A DNA stretch of 36,986 nt, from the NCBI GenBank assembly GCA_003231795.1, contig QIJI01000050.1:1-36986 (forward strand), read 5' to 3'. The translations under genes were made by a program, and so were the position numbers. Positions 24,032 to 31,886 of the stretch are shown here, in pieces; position 1 is the first letter of the stretch; every line of letters starts with the position of its first letter. The notes below the pieces were generated by a model. That model was not told the origin of the DNA, did not search any database, and was given only the letters and a program-made list of their open reading frames with translations. This DNA comes from Gammaproteobacteria bacterium. GTDB taxonomy: Bacteria; Pseudomonadota; Gammaproteobacteria; GCA-001735895.

Positions 24032-25351
24032 ATGACTTTGAATTCGATCTGGCAACAGTGTATTTCGTGCCTCGAAGGCGAAATCAGCGAACAACAGCTG
24101 AATACCTGGATTCTGCCATTACAGGTTGAACAGGAGTTGAACACGCTGAAACTTTTGGCACCAAATCGCTTTGTTATGGATTGGGTACGCAAGCATTTTC
24201 TCGAACGAATTCGCGAACTGGTGACCAGCCTGGATGACAGCAAGTCAATTTCAGTAAGCCTGATGATTGGATCACAAAACAAACCCCTGATAACAGAGGA
24301 CGCCAACAGTCCGCCTCCACGCGCGTACCGCTCTTCGGGTTTGAATGACTCGCAGAAATTTCGCAATTTTGTAGAAGGCAAATCAAATCAGTTGGCTCGA
24401 GCCGCCTCTATCCAGATCAGCAGCAACCCCGGTTCAGAATACAATCCACTTTATATTTACGGCGGTGTCGGTCTTGGCAAAACCCATCTAATGCACGCAA
24501 TCGGTAACCAGATCCGGGAGAACAACCCAGATGCAAATATTCTTTACGTTAATTGCGAACGCTTTGTATCCGATATGGTAAAGGCGTTACAACACAGCCG
24601 AATGAATGATTTCAAGAACTCCTATCGTAGCCTGGATGCATTATTAATCGATGACATCCAGTTTCTGGCGGACAAAAACCGCTCGCAGGAAGAGTTTTTT
24701 CACACCTTTAACTCACTATATGAATCGCATGCGCAAATGGTTATTACCTGTGACCGATTCCCCAAAGAAATTGAAGGCCTTGAGGATCGAATCCGGTCAC
24801 GCCTGGGCTGGGGTCTGGCGGTCGATATCAAACCCGCAGATCTGGAAACCCGCGTCGCCATTTTAAAAAGTAAAGCGGAGCAAAGTAACGCAGAGGTCCC
24901 GGATGACGTAGCTTTTTTTATTGCTGAACGATTCAAATCTAATATTCGCGAACTTGAGGGCGCATTGAAACGAGTCGTTGCACATGCGCGCTTCGCGGGT
25001 GCGCCAATTACCCAGGATTTTGCTCGCCTCGCGCTAAAGGAATTACTCGCCGTCCAGGACAAACCGATTACCATAGATAATATTCAAAAGCTGGTCGCTG
25101 AATACTTCAAAATAAGGGTAGCCGATTTGCTCTCCAGTCGACGCAATCGGTCAATTACCCGGCCCCGCCAAATCGCAATGGCGTTGGCTAAATTACTGAC
25201 GCGGCATAGCCTGCCAGAAATCGGTAGCGCATTCGGTGGACGCGATCACACCACGGTGTTACATGCCTGCCGCAAAATTGCGTCACTACGAAGTGAAGAC
25301 CGACGAATTGACGAAGACTTTGAAATACTCACCCGAATGTTAAGTAATTGA
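24032..25351 (+). CDS. dnaA: Chromosomal replication initiator DnaA
   Basis: 439 residues (E. coli 467); the linker domain II is short. Domain I begins MTLNSIWQQCISCLEGEIS. The AAA+ domain has Walker A GVGLGKTH (145-152), Walker B LLIDDIQFLADK, and sensor and arginine-finger sequence LEDRIRSRLGWGL. Domain IV carries the helix-turn-helix and the DnaA-box-reading signature FGGRDHTTVLHACRKI. DnaA binds 9-mer boxes at oriC and melts the origin. AAGGAGG lies at 24011-24017, an unusually long 14 bases before the ATG, and no alternative in-frame start lies between. It heads dnaA-dnaN-recF-gyrB. Confidence 0.97.
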   Translation: MTLNSIWQQCISCLEGEISEQQLNTWILPLQVEQELNTLKLLAPNRFVMDWVRKHFLERIRELVTSLDDSKSISVSLMIGSQNKPLITEDANSPPPRAYRSSGLNDSQKFRNFVEGKSNQLARAASIQISSNPGSEYNPLYIYGGVGLGKTHLMHAIGNQIRENNPDANILYVNCERFVSDMVKALQHSRMNDFKNSYRSLDALLIDDIQFLADKNRSQEEFFHTFNSLYESHAQMVITCDRFPKEIEGLEDRIRSRLGWGLAVDIKPADLETRVAILKSKAEQSNAEVPDDVAFFIAERFKSNIRELEGALKRVVAHARFAGAPITQDFARLALKELLAVQDKPITIDNIQKLVAEYFKIRVADLLSSRRNRSITRPRQIAMALAKLLTRHSLPEIGSAFGGRDHTTVLHACRKIASLRSEDRRIDEDFEILTRMLSN

Positions 25352-25572
25352 GGCTGGGCAGAGGGTAGGGTATATAGTTGTTAAAAGCCTGTGTATAAGG
25401 GTGGGATGAAAATAATGATCGTTTTTATCCCACGGTTATTCACACGTTAGTAATAGAATACGGACAGTTTATTTGTTCCAAATACGAAGGTAATACTTTG
25501 ATAAATAACGGTAATTTTGAGTTATCCACTAAAAAGCAAGATGACAATAAACACTATAAGTTAGATATATAA
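25352..25572. other. dnaA-dnaN intergenic region, origin candidate 2 with clustered DnaA boxes
   Basis: A 221-base AT-rich spacer with three DnaA boxes: TGTGTATAA (25390-25398, minus-strand TTATACACA), TTATTCACA (25436-25444) and TTATCCACT (25522-25530, one mismatch). The last ~70 bases before dnaN are strongly AT-rich and could serve as a DNA unwinding element. The density of boxes here exceeds that of the rpmH-dnaA spacer. It also must hold any dnaN promoter. Confidence 0.6.
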
Positions 25573-26670
25573 ATGAAAACTATTATTAAACGTGAAGATA
25601 TATTAGGCCCCTTGCAGCAAGTAATCGGTGCCGTTGAACGCAGACAAACTTTGCCCATATTGGGAAATGTCTTGTTTAAGTCTACGGGTGGTGACTTATC
25701 TCTTACCGCAACGGATCTGGAAATTGAAATGGTGGCCCGGGTTTCGGCTGAACCCGGAGAAGACTTTCAAACAACAATACCTGCACGCAAGTTGTTGGAT
25801 ATTTGTAAAGCTTTGCCCGAATCATCCGAGATTACGTTTAGCATCGAAGAAAACAAGGTTGTATTGACTTCGGCAAGGAGTCGGTTCTCGCTGGCTTCTT
25901 TACCTGCACGTGATTTTCCGGGGCTGGATGAAATTGAAGCTCAGGGTTCTTTTTCAATTCCGCAGAATCGGTTTAAAAATCTGTTCGACATGACTTCTTT
26001 TGCGATGGCGCAACAGGACGTTCGCTATTATCTAAATGGCATTTTGATGGAGCTTAGCAGCAGCAAGATTAAGCTGGTGGCGACCGATGGACACCGTTTG
26101 GCATTGAGTGAATTTGAATCTGAAACGGGGGCCGAAGAAAAACAGGTCATTATCCCGCGTAAGGCCGTACTCGAGCTTTCGCGATTGCTCGATAGTAGCG
26201 ATAATCCGGCCAGTTGCACGATGAGTCAGAATCATTTCCGGGTTGAAACGGGGTCACTGGTATTTACCACTAAATTGATTGACGGTAAGTTTCCGGATTA
26301 TCAACGCGTTATTCCCGTTGATGGCAACAAGACCATGGAAGTCAGCCGCGAAACGTTAAAACAGTCGATGAGCCGTATTGCGATTTTATCGAATGAGAAA
26401 TATCGAGGAATTCGATTAACGTTATCCAGCGGTAATCTTTCGATTCAGGCGAACAATCCCGACCAGGAAGAAGCCGAGGAAGAGTTACAGGTTAGTTATG
26501 ATGAAACTGAGGTGGAAATCGGTTTCAACGTTACTTATCTGATTGACGTGTTGAATGTACTTGAATCAGACAAGGTTCAAATCAAGCTCAAAGACTCTAA
26601 TAGCAGCTGTATTATCAGTGATAGTGAAGATAGCTCCAGCCTTTACGTTGTCATGCCAATGCGGTTGTAG
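25573..26670 (+). CDS. dnaN: DNA polymerase III beta sliding clamp
   Basis: 365 residues (E. coli 366), starting MKTIIKREDILGPLQQVIGA. The three clamp repeats are visible, with GNVLFKSTGGDLSLTATDLE in the first, KLVATDGHRLALSE in the second and SSLYVVMPMRL at the C-terminus (the conserved MPMR-L end). The protein forms the dimeric ring that tethers polymerases and other partners to DNA. No clear Shine-Dalgarno precedes the ATG at 25573; the leader is AT-rich. recF follows after 17 bases. Confidence 0.97.
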   Translation: MKTIIKREDILGPLQQVIGAVERRQTLPILGNVLFKSTGGDLSLTATDLEIEMVARVSAEPGEDFQTTIPARKLLDICKALPESSEITFSIEENKVVLTSARSRFSLASLPARDFPGLDEIEAQGSFSIPQNRFKNLFDMTSFAMAQQDVRYYLNGILMELSSSKIKLVATDGHRLALSEFESETGAEEKQVIIPRKAVLELSRLLDSSDNPASCTMSQNHFRVETGSLVFTTKLIDGKFPDYQRVIPVDGNKTMEVSRETLKQSMSRIAILSNEKYRGIRLTLSSGNLSIQANNPDQEEAEEELQVSYDETEVEIGFNVTYLIDVLNVLESDKVQIKLKDSNSSCIISDSEDSSSLYVVMPMRL

Positions 26671-26687
26671 GGCTACCTGGGCTTGCT

Positions 26688-27758
26688 ATGTCGATCAGGC
26701 AGCTTAGTCTGACCGATTTTCGAAATCTAAAGAGCGTAACGCTCGATTTCGATCCGTTATTTAATCTCGTTTGTGGCAACAATGGTTCAGGAAAAACCAG
26801 TCTGTTCGAAGCGATATTCGTACTTTGTCAGGGCCATTCGTTTCGGACGCATCTGCTGAAACAGTGCATTCGGCACGATAAGAATGGTTTTTTACTGTTT
26901 GGTCGGTTCGATGGGTTTAAGGCAGGGTTGTCAAAAACCGATCAAAAGTTTGAAATTAAAATTGACGGTGAAAAGATTAAGAGAAGGTCAGAGCTTGTCC
27001 GCCGGTCGCCCATCAATATTGTCAATTCCGCCAGTTTTGAATTAATCGAGGGTTCGCCGGGGATAAGGCGAAGGTTTCTTGATTGGTGCTTGTTTCACGT
27101 GGAACATGAGTACGCTGAAATATGGTTGCAGTTTCAGCACGCTTTGCGACAACGTAACCGCCTGTTAAAAACAAGCCGTGATTTAACCCAGCTCGATTAC
27201 TGGGACCAGGCATTAATTGAGCCGTCGCTAAAATTAAGCCGGATGCGTAAAAAGTACGTCCTCGATCTGGAACAGACGGTTACGGAAAATTTGGAATCGA
27301 TAATATTCGGCATAACGCCCGGATTTGAGTATTACCAGGGTTGGGCGCAGGATGTCGATCTAATGGAAGCGATGAAAAATACACGGAACAAGGACTTGAA
27401 AGCGGGGTTCACCAGTATTGGAATTCATCGGGATAATATCAGGCTAACCTCATCATCCCGTCCGGTTACAGAAATTCTTTCCCGGGGGCAGAGCAAGCGG
27501 CTGTGCCTTGCGTTGTTACTGGCTGTCCTGAAAATAGTTAGTCGCAGTAGCGAGAATAGAATTATCCTACTTATCGATGATCTTCATTCGGAACTGGATC
27601 GGGAGTCCCAAAACCAGGTGTATCAACAATTGCTAAAAATGGATTTACAACTGTTCGTCAGCAACGTAGAAACAAGCCTGCCCGTGGGTTTGGGTGCAAA
27701 AGAAGTTAAAATGTTTCACGTGGAACATGGTACAATCAAGCCTCGAATTTTCAGTTAG
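26688..27758 (+). CDS. recF: Recombination mediator RecF
   Basis: 356 residues (E. coli 357). SMC-like ABC ATPase with Walker A GNNGSGKTSLFE (30-41), a signature region LSRGQSKRLCLALLLA and Walker B ILLIDDLHSELD. RecF works with RecO and RecR to load RecA at gaps covered by SSB. It lies between dnaN and gyrB (8 bases before gyrB), the usual order. Two identical 16-base parS-like palindromes lie inside the coding sequence, each encoding F-H-V-E-H. Confidence 0.96.
   Translation: MSIRQLSLTDFRNLKSVTLDFDPLFNLVCGNNGSGKTSLFEAIFVLCQGHSFRTHLLKQCIRHDKNGFLLFGRFDGFKAGLSKTDQKFEIKIDGEKIKRRSELVRRSPINIVNSASFELIEGSPGIRRRFLDWCLFHVEHEYAEIWLQFQHALRQRNRLLKTSRDLTQLDYWDQALIEPSLKLSRMRKKYVLDLEQTVTENLESIIFGITPGFEYYQGWAQDVDLMEAMKNTRNKDLKAGFTSIGIHRDNIRLTSSSRPVTEILSRGQSKRLCLALLLAVLKIVSRSSENRIILLIDDLHSELDRESQNQVYQQLLKMDLQLFVSNVETSLPVGLGAKEVKMFHVEHGTIKPRIFS
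27091..27106. promoter_or_regulatory. parS-like site 1 inside recF
   Basis: TGTTTCACGTGGAACA is a near-perfect palindrome matching the ParB-binding parS consensus (TGTTNCACGTGGAACA). It lies about 2-3 kb from the origin candidates, where parS sites are normally concentrated. It encodes part of a conserved RecF stretch (LFHVEHEY). Confidence 0.75.
27712..27727. promoter_or_regulatory. parS-like site 2 inside recF
   Basis: The same 16-mer, TGTTTCACGTGGAACA, occurs again near the recF 3' end (MFHVEHGT), 621 bases from the first copy and 40 bases before gyrB. Two identical exact copies within one gene strengthen the parS reading. Confidence 0.75.
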
Positions 27759-27766
27759 ATCCACAC

Positions 27767-30172
27767 ATGTCAAACTACGACTCCTCTAGCATTCAGGTGC
27801 TTAAAGGACTGGATGCCGTTCGTAAACGCCCAGGAATGTATATCGGCGATACCGACGATGGTACCGGTCTGCACCATATGGTATTTGAAGCGGTCGATAA
27901 CTCAATTGACGAAGCGCTAGCGGGGTATTGCACCGAAGTTAAAGTGGTTATTCATAGCGATGGATCGATATCAGTTAAAGACGACGGACGCGGGATTCCA
28001 GTCGATATTCATAAAGAGGAAGGCCGTTCGGCGGTAGAAGTTATTATGACCGTTTTGCATGCCGGCGGTAAGTTTGACGACAATTCCTACAAAGTTTCTG
28101 GCGGATTGCACGGGGTAGGCATTTCGGTGGTTAATGCGCTCTCTGAAACCCTGTGGCTTCGTGTTAAACGCCAGGGGCAGGTATTTGTGCAGGAATATAA
28201 ACTGGGTGAACCCCAGGGCGATTTGCAGGCAATTAAGGAAACCGAACAAACGGGCACTGAATTAAGATTTAAGCCGAGTACTACAATTTTCAGTGATGTC
28301 GAATTTCACTACGATATTCTGGCCAAACGGTTACGTGAGCTGTCATTTCTAAACTCGGGCGTTCGTATTCATTTAATGGATGAGCGTTCAAACAAGGAAG
28401 ACCTGTTTGAGTATGAAGGTGGAATCCGGGCGTTTGTGGAACATTTGAACAAAAACAAAACGCCAATCCACGAGAAGCTTATCAACATCAAGATGGTACA
28501 GGATAATGTCGAGGTAGAAGTCTCGATGCAATGGAACGACTCTTATCAGGAAAATATTTTTTGCTTTACCAACAACATCCCACAACGCGATGGCGGCACC
28601 CATCTGTCCGGATTTCGAACAGCACTGACGCGTTCGATGAATCAGTACATGGAAAACAACCAGATTAAAAAAGAAAAGGTGACGACTGGTGGAGACGATG
28701 CCCGGGAAGGATTAACGGCAGTTTTATCGATTAAGGTGCCAGACCCAAAATTCTCATCGCAGACCAAAGACAAGCTGGTGTCATCCGAAATTAAAGGAAT
28801 TGTTGAATCTGTCGTAGGCGAGAATCTGAAGGACTTTCTCGCTGAAAATCCTGCGGATGCCAAGTCAATTACCGGAAAGATCATGGAAGCTGCGAGAGCG
28901 CGAGAAGCGGCGCGCAAGGCGCGGGAAATGACTCGACGCAAAGGCGCACTGGATATAGCCGGATTACCGGGGAAACTGGCAGATTGTCAGGAAAAAGATC
29001 CGTCCTTATCGGAAATATATCTGGTCGAGGGTGACTCTGCGGGCGGATCGGCAAAACAAGGTCGTAACCGTAAAACGCAGGCGATTTTACCGCTCAAGGG
29101 GAAAATACTGAACGTCGAAAAAGCACGTTTTGACAAAATGCTGCAATCGGCAGAAGTAGGTACCTTGATCACCGCTTTGGGTTGTGGAATCGGTCGTGAA
29201 GAATTTGATATCGAGAAGCTCCGGTACCACCACATCATTATCATGACGGATGCTGACGTCGACGGATCACATATCCGAACCTTGTTGCTCACATTTTTTT
29301 ATCGGCAGATGCGTGAACTCGTTGAGCGTGGTCATATCTATATCGCGCAGCCACCGCTGTACAAAGTTAAAAAAGGCAAGCAGGAACGTTATGTAAAAGA
29401 CGATAAAGAGTTGAATAACTATTTGCTGCAACTTGCTATCGAAGGCGCCGCACTGCATTTAAGCGAAGATACTCCGCCAATATCTGATCTGGCGTTGGAA
29501 AATCTGGCACGCCAGTACATAACCATACTCGCCATATTCGAGCGCCTGGCCCAACATATTCCGGCTGAAATACTCAAACAACTGGTCAATTTGAAGGTAG
29601 TAACCAAATCCATGTTACTCGACGAAGCCGCTATGGCGCAGTGGGGTGAGTTGTTGGGAGCTCGAGTCAATAGTAACAGCGAGACTTCTTTGTCCTACGT
29701 CACGTCAGTTAAATCAAATGATGATAGCAATGAGTACGGAATACAGATTGAAAAACGATTGCACGGTATCGTGACTTCGAGTGAGTTAAGCGGGGAATTT
29801 TTTAATAGCGCCGATTACCAGACAATTGCGCAATTCGTCGAACAGTCAAGTGGCCTCTTTTCCGAAGACTCTTATGTTAGCCGCGGTGAACGCCGCCAGG
29901 AAGTTCAGGAATTCGGCGAGGTTTACGGCTGGTTAATGCGCGAAGCACGCAAGGGACTCAATATCCAGCGCTACAAAGGCCTGGGTGAAATGAACCCGGA
30001 TCAACTGTGGGAGACTACTATGGATCCAGAAAATCGCCGCCTGTTAAATGTGCGGATCGAGGATGCAATTGCTGCTGATGACGTTTTCACCACGCTAATG
30101 GGGGATCAGGTCGAGCCCCGAAGAAATTTCATCGAAAAAAATGCGCTCAACGTCCACAATCTTGACTTTTAA
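27767..30172 (+). CDS. gyrB: DNA gyrase subunit B
   Basis: 801 residues (E. coli 804). The GHKL ATPase domain starts SSIQVLKGLDAVRKRPGMYI and has VFEAVDNSIDEALAG, KDDGRGIPVDIH and GGLHGVGISVVNALS. The transducer domain follows. The TOPRIM domain holds LVEGDSAGGSAKQGRNRKTQ and TDADVDGSHIRTLLL, the latter with the metal-binding D-x-D. The ~170-residue insertion typical of proteobacterial GyrB (about residues 560-735) is present, then RYKGLGEMNPDQLWETTMDP. With GyrA it introduces negative supercoils. The gene is 8 bases after recF and ends the dnaA operon. Confidence 0.97.
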   Translation: MSNYDSSSIQVLKGLDAVRKRPGMYIGDTDDGTGLHHMVFEAVDNSIDEALAGYCTEVKVVIHSDGSISVKDDGRGIPVDIHKEEGRSAVEVIMTVLHAGGKFDDNSYKVSGGLHGVGISVVNALSETLWLRVKRQGQVFVQEYKLGEPQGDLQAIKETEQTGTELRFKPSTTIFSDVEFHYDILAKRLRELSFLNSGVRIHLMDERSNKEDLFEYEGGIRAFVEHLNKNKTPIHEKLINIKMVQDNVEVEVSMQWNDSYQENIFCFTNNIPQRDGGTHLSGFRTALTRSMNQYMENNQIKKEKVTTGGDDAREGLTAVLSIKVPDPKFSSQTKDKLVSSEIKGIVESVVGENLKDFLAENPADAKSITGKIMEAARAREAARKAREMTRRKGALDIAGLPGKLADCQEKDPSLSEIYLVEGDSAGGSAKQGRNRKTQAILPLKGKILNVEKARFDKMLQSAEVGTLITALGCGIGREEFDIEKLRYHHIIIMTDADVDGSHIRTLLLTFFYRQMRELVERGHIYIAQPPLYKVKKGKQERYVKDDKELNNYLLQLAIEGAALHLSEDTPPISDLALENLARQYITILAIFERLAQHIPAEILKQLVNLKVVTKSMLLDEAAMAQWGELLGARVNSNSETSLSYVTSVKSNDDSNEYGIQIEKRLHGIVTSSELSGEFFNSADYQTIAQFVEQSSGLFSEDSYVSRGERRQEVQEFGEVYGWLMREARKGLNIQRYKGLGEMNPDQLWETTMDPENRRLLNVRIEDAIAADDVFTTLMGDQVEPRRNFIEKNALNVHNLDF

Positions 30173-30190
30173 TACCGATCGGTTAACTCC

Positions 30191-30218
30191 TTGATTTTAT
30201 TGATATAATTCTTATATA
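30191..30218 (+). promoter_or_regulatory. Putative sigma-70 promoter of the lemA operon
   Basis: TTGATT (30191-30196), a 16-base spacer and TATATA (30213-30218) lie in the short AT-rich gap after gyrB, about 30 bases before the lemA start. A second TATAAT (30204-30209) lies between these elements, so the exact promoter is ambiguous. Confidence 0.4.
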
Positions 30219-30249
30219 AAGCGAGCTGATTTTATACAGGAACAACGCA

Positions 30250-30825
30250 ATGGACATTACGAGCATAATTTTCTGGGGCCTGCTGGCCGTATTGTTGATT
30301 TACGTTGTCAGCATTTACAACCAGCTGGTTCGTATCAAACATAATGTTTCAAAAGCCTGGTCGAATATCGATGTGTTACTGAAACAACGCCACGACGAGA
30401 TCCCCAAACTGGTTGAGACCTGCAAACAATACATGAAGTTTGAACAGGACACGCTGGAAAAGGTCATGCAGGCCAGATCACAGGTTTCCGAGGCCCGGCA
30501 GAACCAGGATGTCACGGGGCTTGGCATGGCTGAAGGTGCGCTGCGGATGGGTCTGGGTCAGCTTTTTGCTTTGGCTGAAGATTATCCGGAGTTGCGCGCA
30601 AATGAAAACTTTCAGCACCTGCAAAGCCGCATCAGCACGCTTGAGAATACCATTGCCGATCGGCGAGAATTTTATAATGAATCGGCCAATATTAATAATA
30701 TCGGCATTGAACAATTTCCGGATGCAATAGTGGCCCGCCTTTTTAGGTTCGGCGCTCGTGACTTACTTGAATTCGAAGCCAGCGAAGTGGCCGATGTCGG
30801 CGTAAAAGAACTGTTCGAAAGCTGA
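30250..30825 (+). CDS. lemA: LemA family protein
   Basis: 191 residues. One N-terminal membrane helix (about 4-22, IIFWGLLAVLLIYVVSIY) is followed by the LemA core: IYNQLVRIKHNVSKAWSNID and VLLKQRHDEIPKLVETCKQY, then EDYPELRANENFQHLQSRIS and RREFYNESANINNIGIEQFP. These are the family's characteristic helical segments. LemA proteins are membrane-anchored with an extracytoplasmic or cytoplasmic helical bundle; their molecular role is still unclear. It is followed 43 bases later by a GIDE-domain membrane protein, a recurrent genomic pairing. Confidence 0.92.
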   Translation: MDITSIIFWGLLAVLLIYVVSIYNQLVRIKHNVSKAWSNIDVLLKQRHDEIPKLVETCKQYMKFEQDTLEKVMQARSQVSEARQNQDVTGLGMAEGALRMGLGQLFALAEDYPELRANENFQHLQSRISTLENTIADRREFYNESANINNIGIEQFPDAIVARLFRFGARDLLEFEASEVADVGVKELFES

Positions 30826-30868
30826 TTCGCACTGTATCCATCAATCCCTGGTTGTTCGGCCACTAGTA

Positions 30869-31807
30869 ATGTTCGCCCTGCTCGAGTCTGAAATTCTGCT
30901 ACTGCCCGGGTCGGACTATCTTTTCCTGTTCGTGGTGTTACTGCTGTTTTTCCTGGGTCTGATCTTTTTCGCCTACTACGCTTTCAAACGACTTCGGTTT
31001 ATGCAAGGCACCGCAACTTCCAGAATTCGGTCGGCGGCACAGGGACATGTAGAATTAAAAGGTCTGGCCGAATGGCTGCCTGAAGACTCATTTACCTCCC
31101 CATTCAGCGGCAGCCGATGCATCTGGTATCACTGTACTGTTGATAAAAAAAGTAGAACTGGCAAACGTATCAGCTGGACCAATATTTCAGATGAATGTAG
31201 CGAACAGCTTTTTCGGCTGGTCGATGAAACCGGGGACTGCGCGGTCGATCCGGACGATGCTCATGTTATTCCGGAAACCGATGTAACCTGGTATGGCGGT
31301 AGTACAGAAGCGCGAACGCGGCCATCCGGATCAAATCGGTGGCTGTCCGTGATTAGTTTCGGCGGCTACCGTTTTCGCGAGCGACTAATCAGGCCAGCAA
31401 CGCCTTTGTATGCACTGGGCTGGTTTCGGACCCTGCACGGCAACCCATCTGATGAATTCATTTCTCGACAGGTTGAAGATCTGGTTAAACAGTGGAAGTT
31501 ACAGCCCGAAAGATATCTAAGGGATTTCGATCTTGATCAAAATCTTCGTCTTGAAAAGGATGAATGGAAGACCGTTCGAGCTGCCGCACGCAAACAGGCA
31601 CTGGCAAAAATTAATCGCGAATACCGTGCCCAGCATGTATTGTCGTGTCCGCCGGATAAAAACCAGCCGTTTATTTTATCAGCGCTGGAAGAGGAATCTC
31701 TGGTGGCACGCAAAAAGTGGAAAGCCTATCTTTCGATGGGGTTCGCTTTTATGATATTTGTGAGTCTTGTGATTATGTTTGCAATACGCCAGCCGACTTC
31801 ATTTTGA
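30869..31807 (+). CDS. GIDE-domain membrane protein (E3-ligase-like family), LemA partner
   Basis: 312 residues. A strong N-terminal membrane helix (about 17-40) is followed by a soluble domain with GLAEWLPEDSFTSPFSGSRC and IWYHCTVDKK, and later TPLYALGWFRTLHG. These match the bacterial GIDE domain (PF12483), related to the intermembrane domain of mitochondrial MULAN/MAPL. A second membrane helix near the C-terminus (about 285-306, YLSMGFAFMIFVSLVIMFAI) places the soluble domain between two anchors. No RING finger is present, so ligase activity is not implied. Such proteins commonly sit next to lemA. Function is unknown; a membrane-quality or trafficking role would be speculation. Confidence 0.75.
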   Translation: MFALLESEILLLPGSDYLFLFVVLLLFFLGLIFFAYYAFKRLRFMQGTATSRIRSAAQGHVELKGLAEWLPEDSFTSPFSGSRCIWYHCTVDKKSRTGKRISWTNISDECSEQLFRLVDETGDCAVDPDDAHVIPETDVTWYGGSTEARTRPSGSNRWLSVISFGGYRFRERLIRPATPLYALGWFRTLHGNPSDEFISRQVEDLVKQWKLQPERYLRDFDLDQNLRLEKDEWKTVRAAARKQALAKINREYRAQHVLSCPPDKNQPFILSALEEESLVARKKWKAYLSMGFAFMIFVSLVIMFAIRQPTSF

Positions 31808-31817
31808 TAAAGCAGCG

Positions 31818-31886
31818 ATGAGAACCATGCATAATTTTTGCCGCGTTATGACGATGCGTTTTATTCAATCAGAGAAACTACTTTGA
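31818..31886 (+). other. 22-codon upstream open frame overlapping the prlC TTG start
   Basis: ATG 31818 opens a frame encoding MRTMHNFCRVMTMRFIQSEK plus two leucines, ending at TGA 31884-31886. That stop overlaps the proposed prlC TTG start (31883-31885) as TTGA. It may couple or modulate translation of a gene with a weak start codon. It could equally be chance, as no clear Shine-Dalgarno supports it. Confidence 0.25.

Noticed and set aside
25425..25433. TTATCCCAC as a further DnaA box
   Set aside because: It differs from the 9-mer by an inserted base and breaks the conserved CACA; counted only as a possible weak site.
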